Shown here in pieces: positions 37,469 through 50,400 of a DNA stretch of 64,000 nt. How positions within the stretch are numbered: the stretch's first letter is position 1; each line of letters begins with the position of its first letter. The DNA lies in contig OU452223.1 of the NCBI GenBank assembly GCA_911728455.2, positions 10,004,174 to 10,068,173 on the forward strand, written 5' to 3'. Both the position numbers and the translations under genes were made by a program. Source of the stretch: Marthasterias glacialis. Lineage: Eukaryota > Echinodermata > Asteroidea > Forcipulatida > Asteriidae. The notes beneath the pieces were generated by a model. It was not told the DNA's origin. It made no database searches and saw only the letters and a list, made by a program, of their open reading frames with translations.

Positions 37469-37732
37469 GGGGTGTCGTGGCCGAGTGTAGCTCATGCACC
37501 GGACTCAAGCTCTGGTGTTTTCGGCAGCAGAATTTGGGTTCAAATCATGGTCGTGGCACTTGTCTCCTTGAGCAAGACTCTTTACTTTACCATTATTGCT
37601 TTGTCATTCGAATGGGACATACAGTCGTAGGTCCCGTGTACTAGGATTGGTAGTGCTCGTAAAACAACACAGAACACTTATCGTGGAAGAGTAGGGGAAT
37701 TACCCCGGTGTTTCTGGTTCATCCTTAGTTTC

Positions 37733-37783
<51 letters not shown>

Positions 37784-37798
37784 AATAATAAATATTCA
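37469..37798 (+). mobile_element. tRNA-Leu-like SINE with (AAC)n(AAT)n tail
   Basis: The 5' head resembles tRNA-Leu: A-box-like GTGGCCGAGTG, anticodon-loop CTCAAGC (CAA) flanked by GGA/CTC, and B-box GGTTCAAATCA. A shared body follows (CTCCTTGAGCAAGACTCTTTA, then GGGACATACAGTCGTAGGTC). It ends in a long (AAC)n tract and short (AAT)n. A split relative lies at 28535-28985. Family name not assigned. Confidence 0.75.
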
Positions 37799-38904
37799 AA
37801 TATGCTCAAGAAATCAAACCAAACATATTACTTTGCTGACAAGTGAAGTTGTTTTTTGTATTTGTTTTCAATTAATATTAAATTGGTAGGTTAGCTGCGT
37901 TGAAATGGTTTTGGTTTCAACGAAACTGTGCACCAGTGACATACAGAGTTAAAGTGTTGAATTAACTACAGCAGATCAAATTTTGAATGATGGAAAATTA
38001 CAGAGTTCAATTAGTTGGTCCTGATTTCAAGCCAAGTTCAATGTTTGAAAACAGCTTGAACAAATAAGAATGCAAAATTTCAGTTTCTATATTATCATTA
38101 GTCGTGGTTTTCTATCACTAGTGACGTTCATGGATGAATGGAAAAAGTTGGCAACTAGCCGAAAATATAAAAAAAGTTGGGTTTGTTAAATGCAGTATTA
38201 ACACCTCATATATTTCTGTAGTGAGTCACGGTGGTTCGATACAGAATCTGTAATTTACCCTTGTGAGCAAAATTGGTAATTTTTTCGAAGATTATATTTA
38301 TTTAGTGTACCCGAAATGCCAAAGGTTTGACAATCAACGACGTCAGGGCACAATGTTTGAGTTTTTTTTTCAACAATCCCCAAAAGCAACGACCTTCAAA
38401 TCTTTGATTTACACAGGAGGGTTGACAATTACTCATGCATAAAGCCATGAAGTTTGGTGCGTGATCTTCTCACTTAAGTGTAGTGCACCCATAAAACTCA
38501 TGACATGATGTGTCAAAGATTGGTTAAACAGTTTGATTTGCCAAAGCAAAACTCAATGTCCCAAGTCTTGAAAAATCTACAGTAAGATATTATTTAGCTG
38601 ATAACCCAAACTGAGGAAGATTTTTATGGAGTTCTTGACAGGGCCAAATTCGTAGAGTTGCTCTAAACATAAATATTGCTTAGCAGGAACAGGTTACCAG
38701 CCAAAATATCGTGTACTGTATATGCTGTTTATGATTGGTTCCCTGCAAAGTTTTTAATTTAATTGATTGTCCGTAAGCCGCTTAATAACATGATTTTTCT
38801 CAAGAGATTTTCCTTTGCTATTCGACTCCAATTTACTTGTACTTATCTGGGCATTATCCGTCTTAAATGTTGGAATATTTAATGAATTTTGCGACGACCG
38901 TATT

Positions 38905-39035
38905 CAGATTGGCTTAGTGGTTTCTTCCCAGCATTTTACCTCTGTGGACCCCGGTTGGAATCCAGGACCAGAGCATGACAAAGGATGCATTAAATATCTT
39001 CTTCAAGTTGGGCTCTCACCATTCAGAATTAGGTA
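38905..39035 (+). mobile_element. Second tRNA-like SINE fragment
   Basis: A-box-like TTGGCTTAGTGG and B-box-like GGTTGGAATCC are about 40 bases apart, followed by AGGACCAGAGCATGACAAAGG. It differs from the Leu-like family. The 3' end is unclear. Confidence 0.5.
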
Positions 39036-39138
39036 AATTTGCTCGACGGGTTGCTATACTTGCTTCGTATGGCTAATTAATTGAGAGCACTATAGTATAG
39101 TGGCGCTACTTACTACTTGGTTGACTTTAGGCCGATCG

Positions 39139-39255
39139 TAATAACGGATTGTGAATCCGTAATTACGGATTGTGAATCCGTAATAACGGATTGTGAATCC
39201 GTAATAACGGATTCAAATCCGTAATAACGGATTGTGAATCCGTAATAACGGATTT
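39139..39255. repeat. 21-bp tandem hairpin array (AACGGATTGTGAATCCGT)
   Basis: About five and a half copies. Each unit holds ACGGATT and its inverse AATCCGT around GTG, so every repeat is a hairpin. Confidence 0.9.
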
Positions 39256-39723
39256 AAAATTTATTTTTTTGTCGGCGCTAATGGGCTTTCGCACCATCGT
39301 CTGGTTTTTTTTTAAAGATCTTGATAACGACATACGATCCTGCCTTATTGTTCCGTTATTCAGCACCAGATTGAGTCCTGCTTTCGACGTGGATTCACTC
39401 AACTAAAGAAGGCAACATCAAACGTAAAACAAGGGAGCTTTATAACAGTCATATTTATTTGTACTTGTAAAATTTACAAAGTTATTGTTGTTTTTATAAA
39501 GGTTTTTTTAGTTTTGTTAATTCCAGCCTGACTTTTGCGCCAAATTTGAGTCAAACAAAACAAAACAAAACAAAACAATACCCTTAAAATTGTCATTCAT
39601 GATGTTCATTTACCAAAACCATATATGGTATTTCTACTAGATGGGTTGCGATTTAGGGGTAGTTAAAGAATACCTTTCGAACCATCATTAAGTAATAACA
39701 TTTCATCCTCTCGTTGCGAAATT

Positions 39724-40276
39724 AATGTACCATACTTGGACCAATCTAGTCATTTACTGTTCCCAAAGATTTCATAGTTCACTGTTCCCCAATGTACCAT
39801 ACTTGGACCAATCTAGTCATTTACTGTTCCCAAAGATTTCATAGTTCACTGTTCCCCAATGTACCATACTTGGACCAATCTAGTCATTTACTGTTCCCAA
39901 AGATTTCATAGTTCACTGTTCCCCAATGTACCATACTTGGACCAATCTAGTCATTTACTGTTCCCAAAGATTTCATAGTTCACTGTTCCCCAATGTACCA
40001 TACTTAGACCAATCTAGTCATTTACTGTTCCCAAAGATTTCATAGTTCACTGTTCCCCAATGTACCATACTTGGACCAATCTAGTCATTTACTGTTCCCA
40101 AAGATTTCATAGTTCACTGTTCCCCAATGTACCATACTTGGACCAATCTAGTCATTTACTGTTCCCAAAGATTTCATAGTTCACTGTTCCCCAATGTACC
40201 ATACTTGGACCAATCTAGTCATTTACTGTTCCCAAAGATTTCATAGTTCACTGTTCCCCAATGTTCCATACTTGCC
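39724..40276. repeat. 67-bp tandem satellite, about eight copies
   Basis: Near-identical 67-bp units begin AATGTACCATACTTGGACCA and end CATAGTTCACTGTTCCCC. The first 25 bases match the inner edge of the right arm of the foldback element (CCATACTTGG...CAATCTAG at about 20928-20957). High identity suggests recent expansion. Confidence 0.95.
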
Positions 40277-40740
40277 CCCTATAAGTAGTTACCGTTAACC
40301 CACCCCCCGGAAAATAATAGAAAATGTTAAAACAGTGATTATTGTGAATGGCCTCTAATCGACAATAAATGTGTTGTTAGGCTTCTGATGGATGGAGGCA
40401 AACAGTTCCACTGTTTCGAACCAGCCATTGTAAAAGTAGTATACAATTATTTTTAGCTGTTACAAGGTTAAATATCTTTTCAACTTTTTACAAAAAGACG
40501 ATTGCATATTAGTTAAAAACATGTAACTCATTATTTTGCATAATAAAAAAATTAAGGCAAATTAAGGTCTCAGTAAACCGCTTTAACAATGGTATAAAGC
40601 TATAAGCCTATCCGTTAAAATGTACGTTATAATAAACAATACGTTTCCGGCAAGAATGTCGGTGATAAAAACGTAGCTGACTTGCACACGACGTGAGTTC
40701 TCATTACAGGGGGGGGGGGGGGTAAATACGTCACGAGGAT

Positions 40741-41408
40741 ACTGCTAGATACGGAACATAGGACTTCGGGAACATAGTGATGATTAATTTGATTGTTTTC
40801 TTCTTTCTTCTTCGTATAATTTCCTTTGAATAATAAAATGAATAAACTGATTGTTCCTCCAACTTTAATGCATTACTCCGTGTCTCTATGTTTAACTTTC
40901 AGGAAAAAAATCGTAATATTTGAATTTGACGCGGCAAGAGCGCGACGTTTGAAATGGGCCTAAATATTGATACACACCTTATGTTCTTTATGAACTCGAA
41001 CCCGGGATAAATATGTTTTATTAACAGACCAGGCTTCCAAACCCTGGGGCTAAGGTTATTTTACACAAGAAAGCTTTTTAGGGTGATCGAGCTAACTCAG
41101 TGCGGGCACTTTCTGGCACGTGTTTTGGGATGGTGGGGTTGGAATAACTGAAGAAAAAAACCATTTTTTATTTTATTGTCGGATTAATTAAAAAATTAGC
41201 ATAAACTAACTGCTACACTACAATTTTTGTTAAAAATATTTTTATTATTAACATTTATAATTGCCATTAATGTTATAGTTAACATTAATAAAAAGAAGAA
41301 GAAGTGTATTAGGCAGCACATTTACAAATTAAACTTTTTACAAACCACTTTATGTTACATCTCATTAAAATTTCCTAACTCTAGAATCATGTCTTCGTTA
41401 GAACACAA
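40741..41408. other. 3' flank of gene B, no other gene seen
   Basis: AT-rich; it holds the presumed 3'UTR of gene B and AATAA-rich sequence. A polyadenylation site could not be assigned with confidence. Confidence 0.4.
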
Positions 41409-41490
41409 TCAAGTCCCGTTCGGGGTGGGAGTGTCTACCGACATCAGACTGTCCGTTGTAGTTTCTAATTGTGTACCACCACTGACATTC
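41409..41490 (-). CDS. Gene B exon 5: cytoplasmic tail
   Basis: After acceptor TTTTATTTAG, the phase-2 exon encodes 26 residues: first NVSGGTQLETTT, then DSLMSVDTPTPNGT and a stop. The tail is Ser/Thr-rich with no tyrosine. Position, phase and first bases (GAATG) match the gene A tail exon. Confidence 0.6.
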
Positions 41491-44400
41491 CTAAATAAAA
41501 CATTAAATGACATTGTTAAACAACATCAACTACAGCAACAACATGAAAAAAAACACCCAAAAATAAACAACAACAAAAACAAGAACAGTGTTCAGGGGTT
41601 CCCGAAAAGCTGAAATGATTCCTTTGTAGTGTAAAGTATCAACTGAATTGTTGTAACGGATTATCTTTCCTTTGCATCATGTGTGAAAGCATGTCCAAAA
41701 AAACATTGAAGGTAAGTCGTTGCTCTTAAAAAATATGTAGTTTACAATCCCCTCAAATTAATTAGTACTATGCCAGTGGTTACATCTTTTTTGCAGGGGT
41801 GCAAAAGGGGGGGGGGGCACGGATATTTGTAAAGGGGGTAATTTCAGTAAAACTTATCTGATTATAGCAAATGTCACGGTGTTCAGGGGCTGATGGGGGG
41901 GGGGGGACAGGGGTCAATATGTTCCACGTGGGGAGGGGGGGGGGGTGGGCAGCTGTCCCCTTCCCTTTGCTACACCAATGTAACTATGCATGTAGTTTGT
42001 GAACTTACAAACTACAAAGTAGCATGTAGCATAGGTCTATACATCTTGTCCCTACCCAAGTCGGTTAGTCTTGGGTGGAGTTCAATAAAGTTGTAATATT
42101 CATTATATCACGTGTTAACAAAAGAGCAATCAGACTTCTGGCGAGCAAAAACTACATGTGGCTTCAGGAAAGATGATTTGAATGGTACAGTAGTACACTA
42201 GTGCAAGATCTTATATCAACATTTGAACCCAGCTACGGACGGAAAACATCTCAAAACCAATCCTGATCTAAATATTAAAAGTAAATATAAGTTATATATT
42301 AGGGCCTACTATTTTTGGGTAAACTCGTGTCTTTCATGGGGTATGGATCCCCTAAAGGACCAGATTCCCTCGAAATATTATTTCGTTCCCTCGCAATCGT
42401 TTTATCTCGAACTAATATTTCGAAGGAACGAAGTAGTTTGTAATATTTGTTTTGTTTTTACAGGTTGATTTTGTTTTTGCGTTACCTGTCTCTTAGAGGG
42501 GTTTTGTAACGTAGAAACTTTAGCAAAATGTGCAACTTCCTATATTGAATGCCTGCCCAGAAAAACCTTTGAATGCTCCGATCCAGGTCGCCCTTTTTTG
42601 CCAAAATTGGTGACCTGTTCATATCATTTATATATATAAATTATTCTTTCTTGTTACGAGTAATGTTTCCATTGTTTACAGTGGTGGTAAAACTGAGCAG
42701 ATAACGGATGTTATGACACTTGCATTGGAGGTGCACAACTTGATTACAAACTAACATTGTACAAACCTTGCTATGTTTCCATTCTGACGCATCCTCCGTT
42801 CACGAAACAGCAGAAATGACACATCACACAATGCGAAGAATGTCAGTGCAAACAAAACGGCAAGCACACTCACCACAGGAGATTGCGAACTTTGCTGAAT
42901 AACCCCATCCGTTTTCACCTGAGCGTGTTCTGAAATAACATGCTGGTTTTAGTGCAATATTCCCAGATTGTACAGACTGTCGAACTCAATCACCCCAACA
43001 GTATACTGATTCTCATGTTACATTGATATTACCAAAATGCAATGTTGGCCCACAGGTGTAACTTATCAAAGTTGCATAGCTCGATTTTCGCCGAAAGAAA
43101 TGCTTTTTTTTATATATATAATTTTTCTCTGAAAGCATGCCATACGGGATTCGAGGCTCTGGGCATTAGGCACACTCCAAAACCTCCCGGGTCATTGACC
43201 TAGTTTCCTGGTCACTCTGGTGCCTGACCCTATTCTGGGTCAGTATGACCCGGAATCTGTGTCAGAATGATCCAGAAATGGGTCAAAATGACGCAGAATC
43301 CGAATGGGTACGGCCCCCTGGGACCCGGAATTCGGGTCAATTCTGACCCGGGGGGTTTTAGAGTGCAGGCTCGGTGGCCAATGGCATGGTTTGAATCCCA
43401 CCACACGAGTAGTCTGGACTCTGACAGCAATCAGGTGTTGCACAGTTTGGCTATTGCCCATACACGAACTAATGTAGATTTTCACTGATTTTACTTACCT
43501 TGGTTTCCAATTGTTGTTAGTGTCAACTGTGTTTGGTCTGCACATGCTGTAGATAATGAACAAGGTTTACAATATGTATTACGTTATTTAATTGTAGGGA
43601 AAGTGACGATAAATAACAGTGAGAGCATTGTCGGTAACTTTATTTCAACGGAACCAGACTATTTACCCTCTCAACCTCGTTATGGGCAAATTAATTCAAA
43701 AAGGTGAGAGAGAGAGAGAGAGCAAGGAACTCAAAGGTGTTTATAGTTCATGAAAAGTCTCTTGTATACACGATATTATCCTCACCTGGTTTAATTGTGA
43801 TATTGATCAATTGACTCGCTTCCCATTCGGAGCGGCCGTTAGCTTTAGGGACACACCCATATGTACCGCTGTCCGAGGCCGAAGCTGCTTTAATGGTCAG
43901 CACGGAATCTTCGCCGCTCACACCACCTTCTGACTTATCGCATCGGTACACTTGATATTTTGAGTAGTTTGAGATGATTTCTCTTCTACCACCGATATAA
44001 CGAAAGAATTCGGTTACCCCTTCATAATTTCTGACGGAGCAATGAATGTTGAACTCATCTCCCACGTGTCCCCCTGGGGAATCTATGGTTAGCACGGCTG
44101 CTGTGATACCTGATATACATTTTTAAAAAATACATCAAAAAACAAATTTGTGACACATGTTGACAAAATGGCCACACTGCCTGGTCTCTGGGAACTTACT
44201 CAAATGGAACAAAAATATCAAATCTAACATTGCAGAAAGGTGTCTTGTATGTTTTCTTTTTATCAACTTTTGAGTTTGATCAACGGACCCTACATCACTT
44301 GTTAAACTTACCTTTGTCGTCATCTGACAAATGTAGGGTTCGAAGGAAATCGCCCTACCGGATGGTTGGGACAGCAGTAACACAACCGGGGGGGGGGGGG

Positions 44401-47400
44401 GGGCGAAATAAAAGTTTATTAGAGTAAACAGAGTAGAAGGTAAACAATTCTCATTATTGATAAACAGATATGTTTGTAAAAGAAATAGAAGGTAATTAAA
44501 TCATTATTGATAAGCAGGCGTGTTTGCAAAAGTGTCGTGCCGGTAGCTCAAGGGGTCAATGACTGAGGTCAATGAGGCGGTGGTTGGTTTCATGTAAACT
44601 TTACACCTCTGTTCTCTGGTTTAAATTAGAGAACTTTTAAAAAACGTTCCTTTTGAAATTACGACAAAATCTACTGCCAAGCGATGCCCTAACTAAGGGA
44701 AAAATCTGTCAAGCGATGCCCTATCTAAGGGAAAATCTACTGCCAAGCGATGCCCTAACTAAGGGAAAATCTACTGCCAAGCGATGCCCTAACTAAGGGA
44801 AAATCTACTGCCAAGCGATACCCTAACTAAGGGAAAATCTACTGCCAAGCGATGCCCTAACTAAGGGAAAATCTACTGCCAAGCGATGCTCTAACTAAGG
44901 GAAAATCTACTGCCAAGCGATGCCCTAACTAAGGGAAAATCTACTGCCAAGCGATGCCCTAACTAAGGGAAGATCTACTGTCAAGCGATGCCCTAACTAA
45001 GGGAAAATCTACTGTCAAGCGATGCCCTAACTAAGGGAAAATCTACTGCCAAGCGATGCCCTATCTAAGGGAAAATCTACTGCCAAGCGATGCCCTAACT
45101 AAGGGAAAATCTACTGCCAAGCGATACCCTATCTAAGGGAAAATCTACTGCCAAGCGATGCCCTAACTAAGGGAAAATCTACTGCCAAGCGATGCCCTAA
45201 CTTAGGGAAAATCTACTGTCAAGCGATGCCCTATCTAAGGGAAAATCTACTGCCAAGCGATACCCTAACTAAGGGAAAATCTACTGCCAAGTGATGCCCT
45301 AACTAAGGGAAAATCTACTGCCAAGCGATGCCCTAACTAAGGGAAAATCTACTGCCAAGCGATGCCCTAACTAAGGGAAAATCTACTGTCAAGCGATGCC
45401 CTAACTAAGGGAAAATCTACTGTCAAGCGATGCCCTAACTAAGGGAAAATCTACTGCCAAGCGATGCCCTAACTAAGGGAAAATCTACTGTCAAGCGATG
45501 CCCTAACTAAGGGAAAATCTACTGCCAAGCGATACCCTAACTAAGGGAAAATCTACTGTCAAGCGATGCCCTAACTAAGGGAAAATCTACTGCAAGCGAT
45601 GCCCTAACTAAGGGAAAATCTACTGCCAAGCGATGCCCTAACTAAGGGAAGATCTACTGTCAAGCGATGCCCTAACTAAGGGAAAATCTACTGCCAAGCG
45701 AAGCTCTAACTAAGGGAAAATCTACTGCCAAGCGATGCCCTAACTAAGGGAAGATCTACTGTCAAGCGATGCCCTAACTAAGGGAAAATCTACTGCCAAG
45801 CGATGCCCTATTTAAGGGAAAATCTACTGCCAAGCGATGCCCTAACTAAGGGAAAATCTACTGCCAAGCGATGCCCTAACTAAGGGAAAATCTACTGCCA
45901 AGCGATGCCCTAACTAAGGGAAGATCTACTGCCAAGCGATGCCCTAACTAAGGGAAGATCTACTGCCAAGCGAAGCTCTAACTAAGGGAAAATCTACTGC
46001 CAAGCGAAGCTCTAACTAAGGGAAAATCTACTGCCAAGCGATGCCCTAACTTAGGGAAAATCTACTGTCAAGCGAAGCCCTATTTAAGGGAAAATCTACT
46101 GCCAAGCGAAGCTCTAACTAAGGGAAAATCTACTGCCAAGCGATGCCCTAACTTAGGGAAAATCTACTGCCAAGCGAAGCCCTATTTAAGGGAAAATCTA
46201 CTGCCAAGCGATGCCCTAACTAAGGGAAAATCTACTGCCAAGCGATGCCCTAACTAAGGGAAAATCTACTGCCAAGCGATGCCCTAACTAAGGGAAAATC
46301 TACTGCCAAGCGATGCCCTAACTAAGGGAAAATCTACTGCCAAGTGATGCCCTAACTAAGGGAAAATCTACTGCCAAGCGATGCCCTAACTAAGGGAAAA
46401 TCTACTGCCAAGCGATGCTCTAACTAAGGGAAAATCTACTGCCAAGCGAGCCCCTAACTAAGGGAAAATCTACTGCCAAGTGATGCCCTAACTAAGGGAA
46501 AATCTACTGCCAAGCGATGCCCTAACTAAGGGAAAATCTACTGCCAAGTGATGCCCTAACTAAGGGAAAATCTACTGCCAAGCGATGCCCTAACTTAGGG
46601 AAAATCTACTGCCAAGCGAAGCCCTTTTTAAGGGAAAATCTAAAGTCAAGCGATGCTCTAACTAAGGGAAAATTTACTGCCAAGCGAAGCCCTTTTTAAG
46701 GGAAAATCTACTGCCAAGCGATGCCCTAACTTAGGGAAAATCTACTGCCAAGCGATGCCCTAACTAAGGGAAAGTCTACTGCCAAGCGATGCCCTAACTA
46801 AGGGAAAATCTACTGCCAAGCGATGCCCTAACTAAGGGAAAATCTACTGCCAAGTGATGCCCCCTAACTAAGGGAAAATCTACTGCCAAGCGATGCCCTA
46901 ACTAAGGGAAAATCTACTGTCAAGCGATGCCCTAACTAAGGGAAAATCTACTGTCAAGCGATGCCCTAACTAAGGGAAAATCTACTGCCAAGCGATGCCC
47001 TAACTAAGGGAAAATCTACTGTCAAGCGATGCCCTAACTAAGGGAAAATCTACTGCCAAGCGATACCCTAACTAAGGGAAAATCTACTGTCAAGCGATGC
47101 CCTAACTAAGGGAAAATCTACTGCAAGCGATGCCCTAACTAAGGGAAAATCTACTGCCAAGCGATGCCCTAACTAAGGGAAGATCTACTGTCAAGCGATG
47201 CCCTAACTAAGGGAAAATCTACTGCCAAGCGAAGCTCTAACTAAGGGAAAATCTACTGCCAAGCGATGCCCTAACTAAGGGAAGATCTACTGTCAAGCGA
47301 TGCCCTAACTAAGGGAAAATCTACTGCCAAGCGATGCCCTATTTAAGGGAAAATCTACTGCCAAGCGATACCCTAACTAAGGGAAAATCTACTGCCAAGT

Positions 47401-50400
47401 GATGCCCTAACTAAGGGAAAATCTACTGCCAAGCGATGCCCTAACTAAGGGAAGATCTACTGCCAAGCGATGCCCTAACTAAGGGAAGATCTACTGCCAA
47501 GCGAAGCTCTAATTAAGGGAAAATCTACTGCCAAGCGAAGCTCTAACTAAGGGAAAATCTACTGCCAAGCGATGCCCTAACTTAGGGAAAATCTACTGTC
47601 AAGCGAAGCCCTATTTAAGGGAAAATCTACTGCCAAGCGAAGCTCTAACTAAGGGAAAATCTACTGCCAAGCGATGCCCTAACTTAGGGAAAATCTACTG
47701 CCAAGCGAAGCCCTATTTAAGGGAAAATCTACTGCCAAGCGATGCCCTAACTAAGGGAAAATCTACTGCCAAGCGATGCCCTAACTAAGGGAAAATCTAC
47801 TGCCAAGCGATGCCCTAACTAAGGGAAAATCTACTGCCAAGCGATGCCCTAACTAAGGGAAAATCTACTGCCAAGTGATGCCCTAACTAAGGGAAAATCT
47901 ACTGCCAAGCGATGCCCTAACTAAGGGAAAATCTACTGCCAAGCGATGCTCTAACTAAGGGAAAATCTACTGCCAAGCGAGCCCCTAACTAAGGGAAAAT
48001 CTACTGCCAAGTGATGCCCTAACTAAGGGAAAATCTACTGCCAAGCGATGCCCTAACTAAGGGAAAATCTACTGCCAAGCGATGCCCTAACTAAGGGAAA
48101 ATCTACTGCCAAGCGATGCCCTAACTTAGGGAAAATCTACTGCCAAGCGAAGCCCTTTTTAAGGGAAAATCTACTGTCAAGCGATGCTCTAACTAAGGGA
48201 AAATTTACTGCCAAGCGAAGCCCTTTTTAAGGGAAAATCTACTGCCAAGCGATGCCCTAACTTAGGGAAAATCTACTGCCAAGCGATGCCCTAACTAAGG
48301 GAAAGTCTACTGCCAAGCGATGCCCTAACTAAGGGAAAATCTACTGCCAAGCGATGCCCTAACTAAGGGAAAATCTACTGCCAAGTGATGCCCCCTAACT
48401 AAGGGAAAATCTACTGCCAAGCGATGCCCTAACTAAGGGAAAATCTACTGCCAAGCGATACCCTAACTAAGGGAAAATCTACTGCCAAGCGATGCCCTAA
48501 CTAAGGGAAAATCTACTGCCAAGCGATGCTCTAACTAAGGGAAAATCTACTGCCAAGCGATGCCCTAACTAAGGGAAAATCTACTGCCAAGCGATGCCCT
48601 AACTAAGGGAAGATCTACTGTCAAGCGATGCCCTAACTAAGGGAAAATCTACTGTCAAGCGATGCCCTAACTAAGGGAAAATCTACTGCCAAGCGATGCC
48701 CTATCTAAGGGAAAATCTACTGCCAAGCGATGCCCTAACTAAGGGAAAATCTACTGCCAAGCGATACCCTATCTAAGGGAAAATCTACTGCCAAGCGATG
48801 CCCTAACTAAGGGAAAATCTACTGCCAAGCGATGCCCTAACTTAGGGAAAATCTACTGTCAAGCGATGCCCTATCTAAGGGAAAATCTACTGCCAAGCGA
48901 TACCCTAACTAAGGGAAAATCTACTGCCAAGTGATGCCCTAACTAAGGGAAAATCTACTGCCAAGCGATGCCCTAACTAAGGGAAAATCTACTGCCAAGC
49001 GATGCCCTAACTAAGGGAAAATCTACTGTCAAGCGATGCCCTAACTAAGGGAAAATCTACTGTCAAGCGATGCCCTAACTAAGGGAAAATCTACTGCCAA
49101 GCGATGCCCTAACTAAGGGAAAATCTACTGTCAAGCGATGCCCTAACTAAGGGAAAATCTACTGCCAAGCGATACCCTAACTAAGGGAAAATCTACTGTC
49201 AAGCGATGCCCTAACTAAGGGAAAATCTACTGCAAGCGATGCCCTAACTAAGGGAAAATCTACTGCCAAGCGATGCCCTAACTAAGGGAAGATCTACTGT
49301 CAAGCGATGCCCTAACTAAGGGAAAATCTACTGCCAAGCGAAGCTCTAACTAAGGGAAAATCTACTGCCAAGCGATGCCCTAACTAAGGGAAGATCTACT
49401 GTCAAGCGATGCCCTAACTAAGGGAAAATCTACTGCCAAGCGATGCCCTATTTAAGGGAAAATCTACTGCCAAGCGATACCCTAACTAAGGGAAAATCTA
49501 CTGCCAAGTGATGCCCTAACTAAGGGAAAATCTACTGCCAAGCGATGCCCTAACTAAGGGAAGATCTACTGCCAAGCGATGCCCTAACTAAGGGAAGATC
49601 TACTGCCAAGCGAAGCTCTAACTAAGGGAAAATCTACTGCCAAGCGAAGCTCTAACTAAGGGAAAATCTACTGCCAAGCGATGCCCTAACTTAGGGAAAA
49701 TCTACTGTCAAGCGAAGCCCTATTTAAGGGAAAATCTACTGCCAAGCGAAGCTCTAACTAAGGGAAAATCTACTGCCAAGCGATGCCCTAACTTAGGGAA
49801 AATCTACTGCCAAGCGAAGCCCTATTTAAGGGAAAATCTACTGCCAAGCGATGCCCTAACTAAGGGAAAATCTACTGCCAAGCGATGCCCTAACTAAGGG
49901 AAAATCTACTGCCAAGCGATGCCCTAACTAAGGGAAAATCTACTGCCAAGCGATGCCCTAACTAAGGGAAAATCTACTGCCAAGCGATGCCCTAACTAAG
50001 GGAAAATCTACTGCCAAGCGATGCCCTAACTAAGGGAAAATCTACTGCCAAGCGATGCTCTAACTAAGGGAAAATCTACTGCCAAGCGAGCCCCTAACTA
50101 AGGGAAAATCTACTGCCAAGTGATGCCCTAACTAAGGGAAAATCTACTGCCAAGCGATGCCCTAACTAAGGGAAAATCTACTGCCAAGTGATGCCCTAAC
50201 TAAGGGAAAATCTACTGCCAAGCGATGCCCTAACTTAGGGAAAATCTACTGCCAAGCGAAGCCCTTTTTAAGGGAAAATCTACTGTCAAGCGATGCTCTA
50301 ACTAAGGGAAAATTTACTGCCAAGCGAAGCCCTTTTTAAGGGAAAATCTACTGCCAAGCGATGCCCTAACTTAGGGAAAATCTACTGCCAAGCGATGCCC

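Larger units (their letters stand above)
39082..40740. mobile_element. Long foldback element, copy 2, rebuilt by satellite expansion
   Basis: The left arm GAGAGCAC...GTGGCGCTACTTACTA, the interior (TACGATCC, TTGAGTC, TGCTTTCGACGTGG, AAAACAAGGGAG) and the distal part (CGGCAAGAATGTC, ACGTAGCT) all match copy 1 at 20.4-21.36 kb. Two tandem arrays are present here and absent from copy 1: a 21-bp hairpin array at 39139-39255, and a 67-bp array at 39724-40276 where the right arm should be. Confidence 0.65.
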
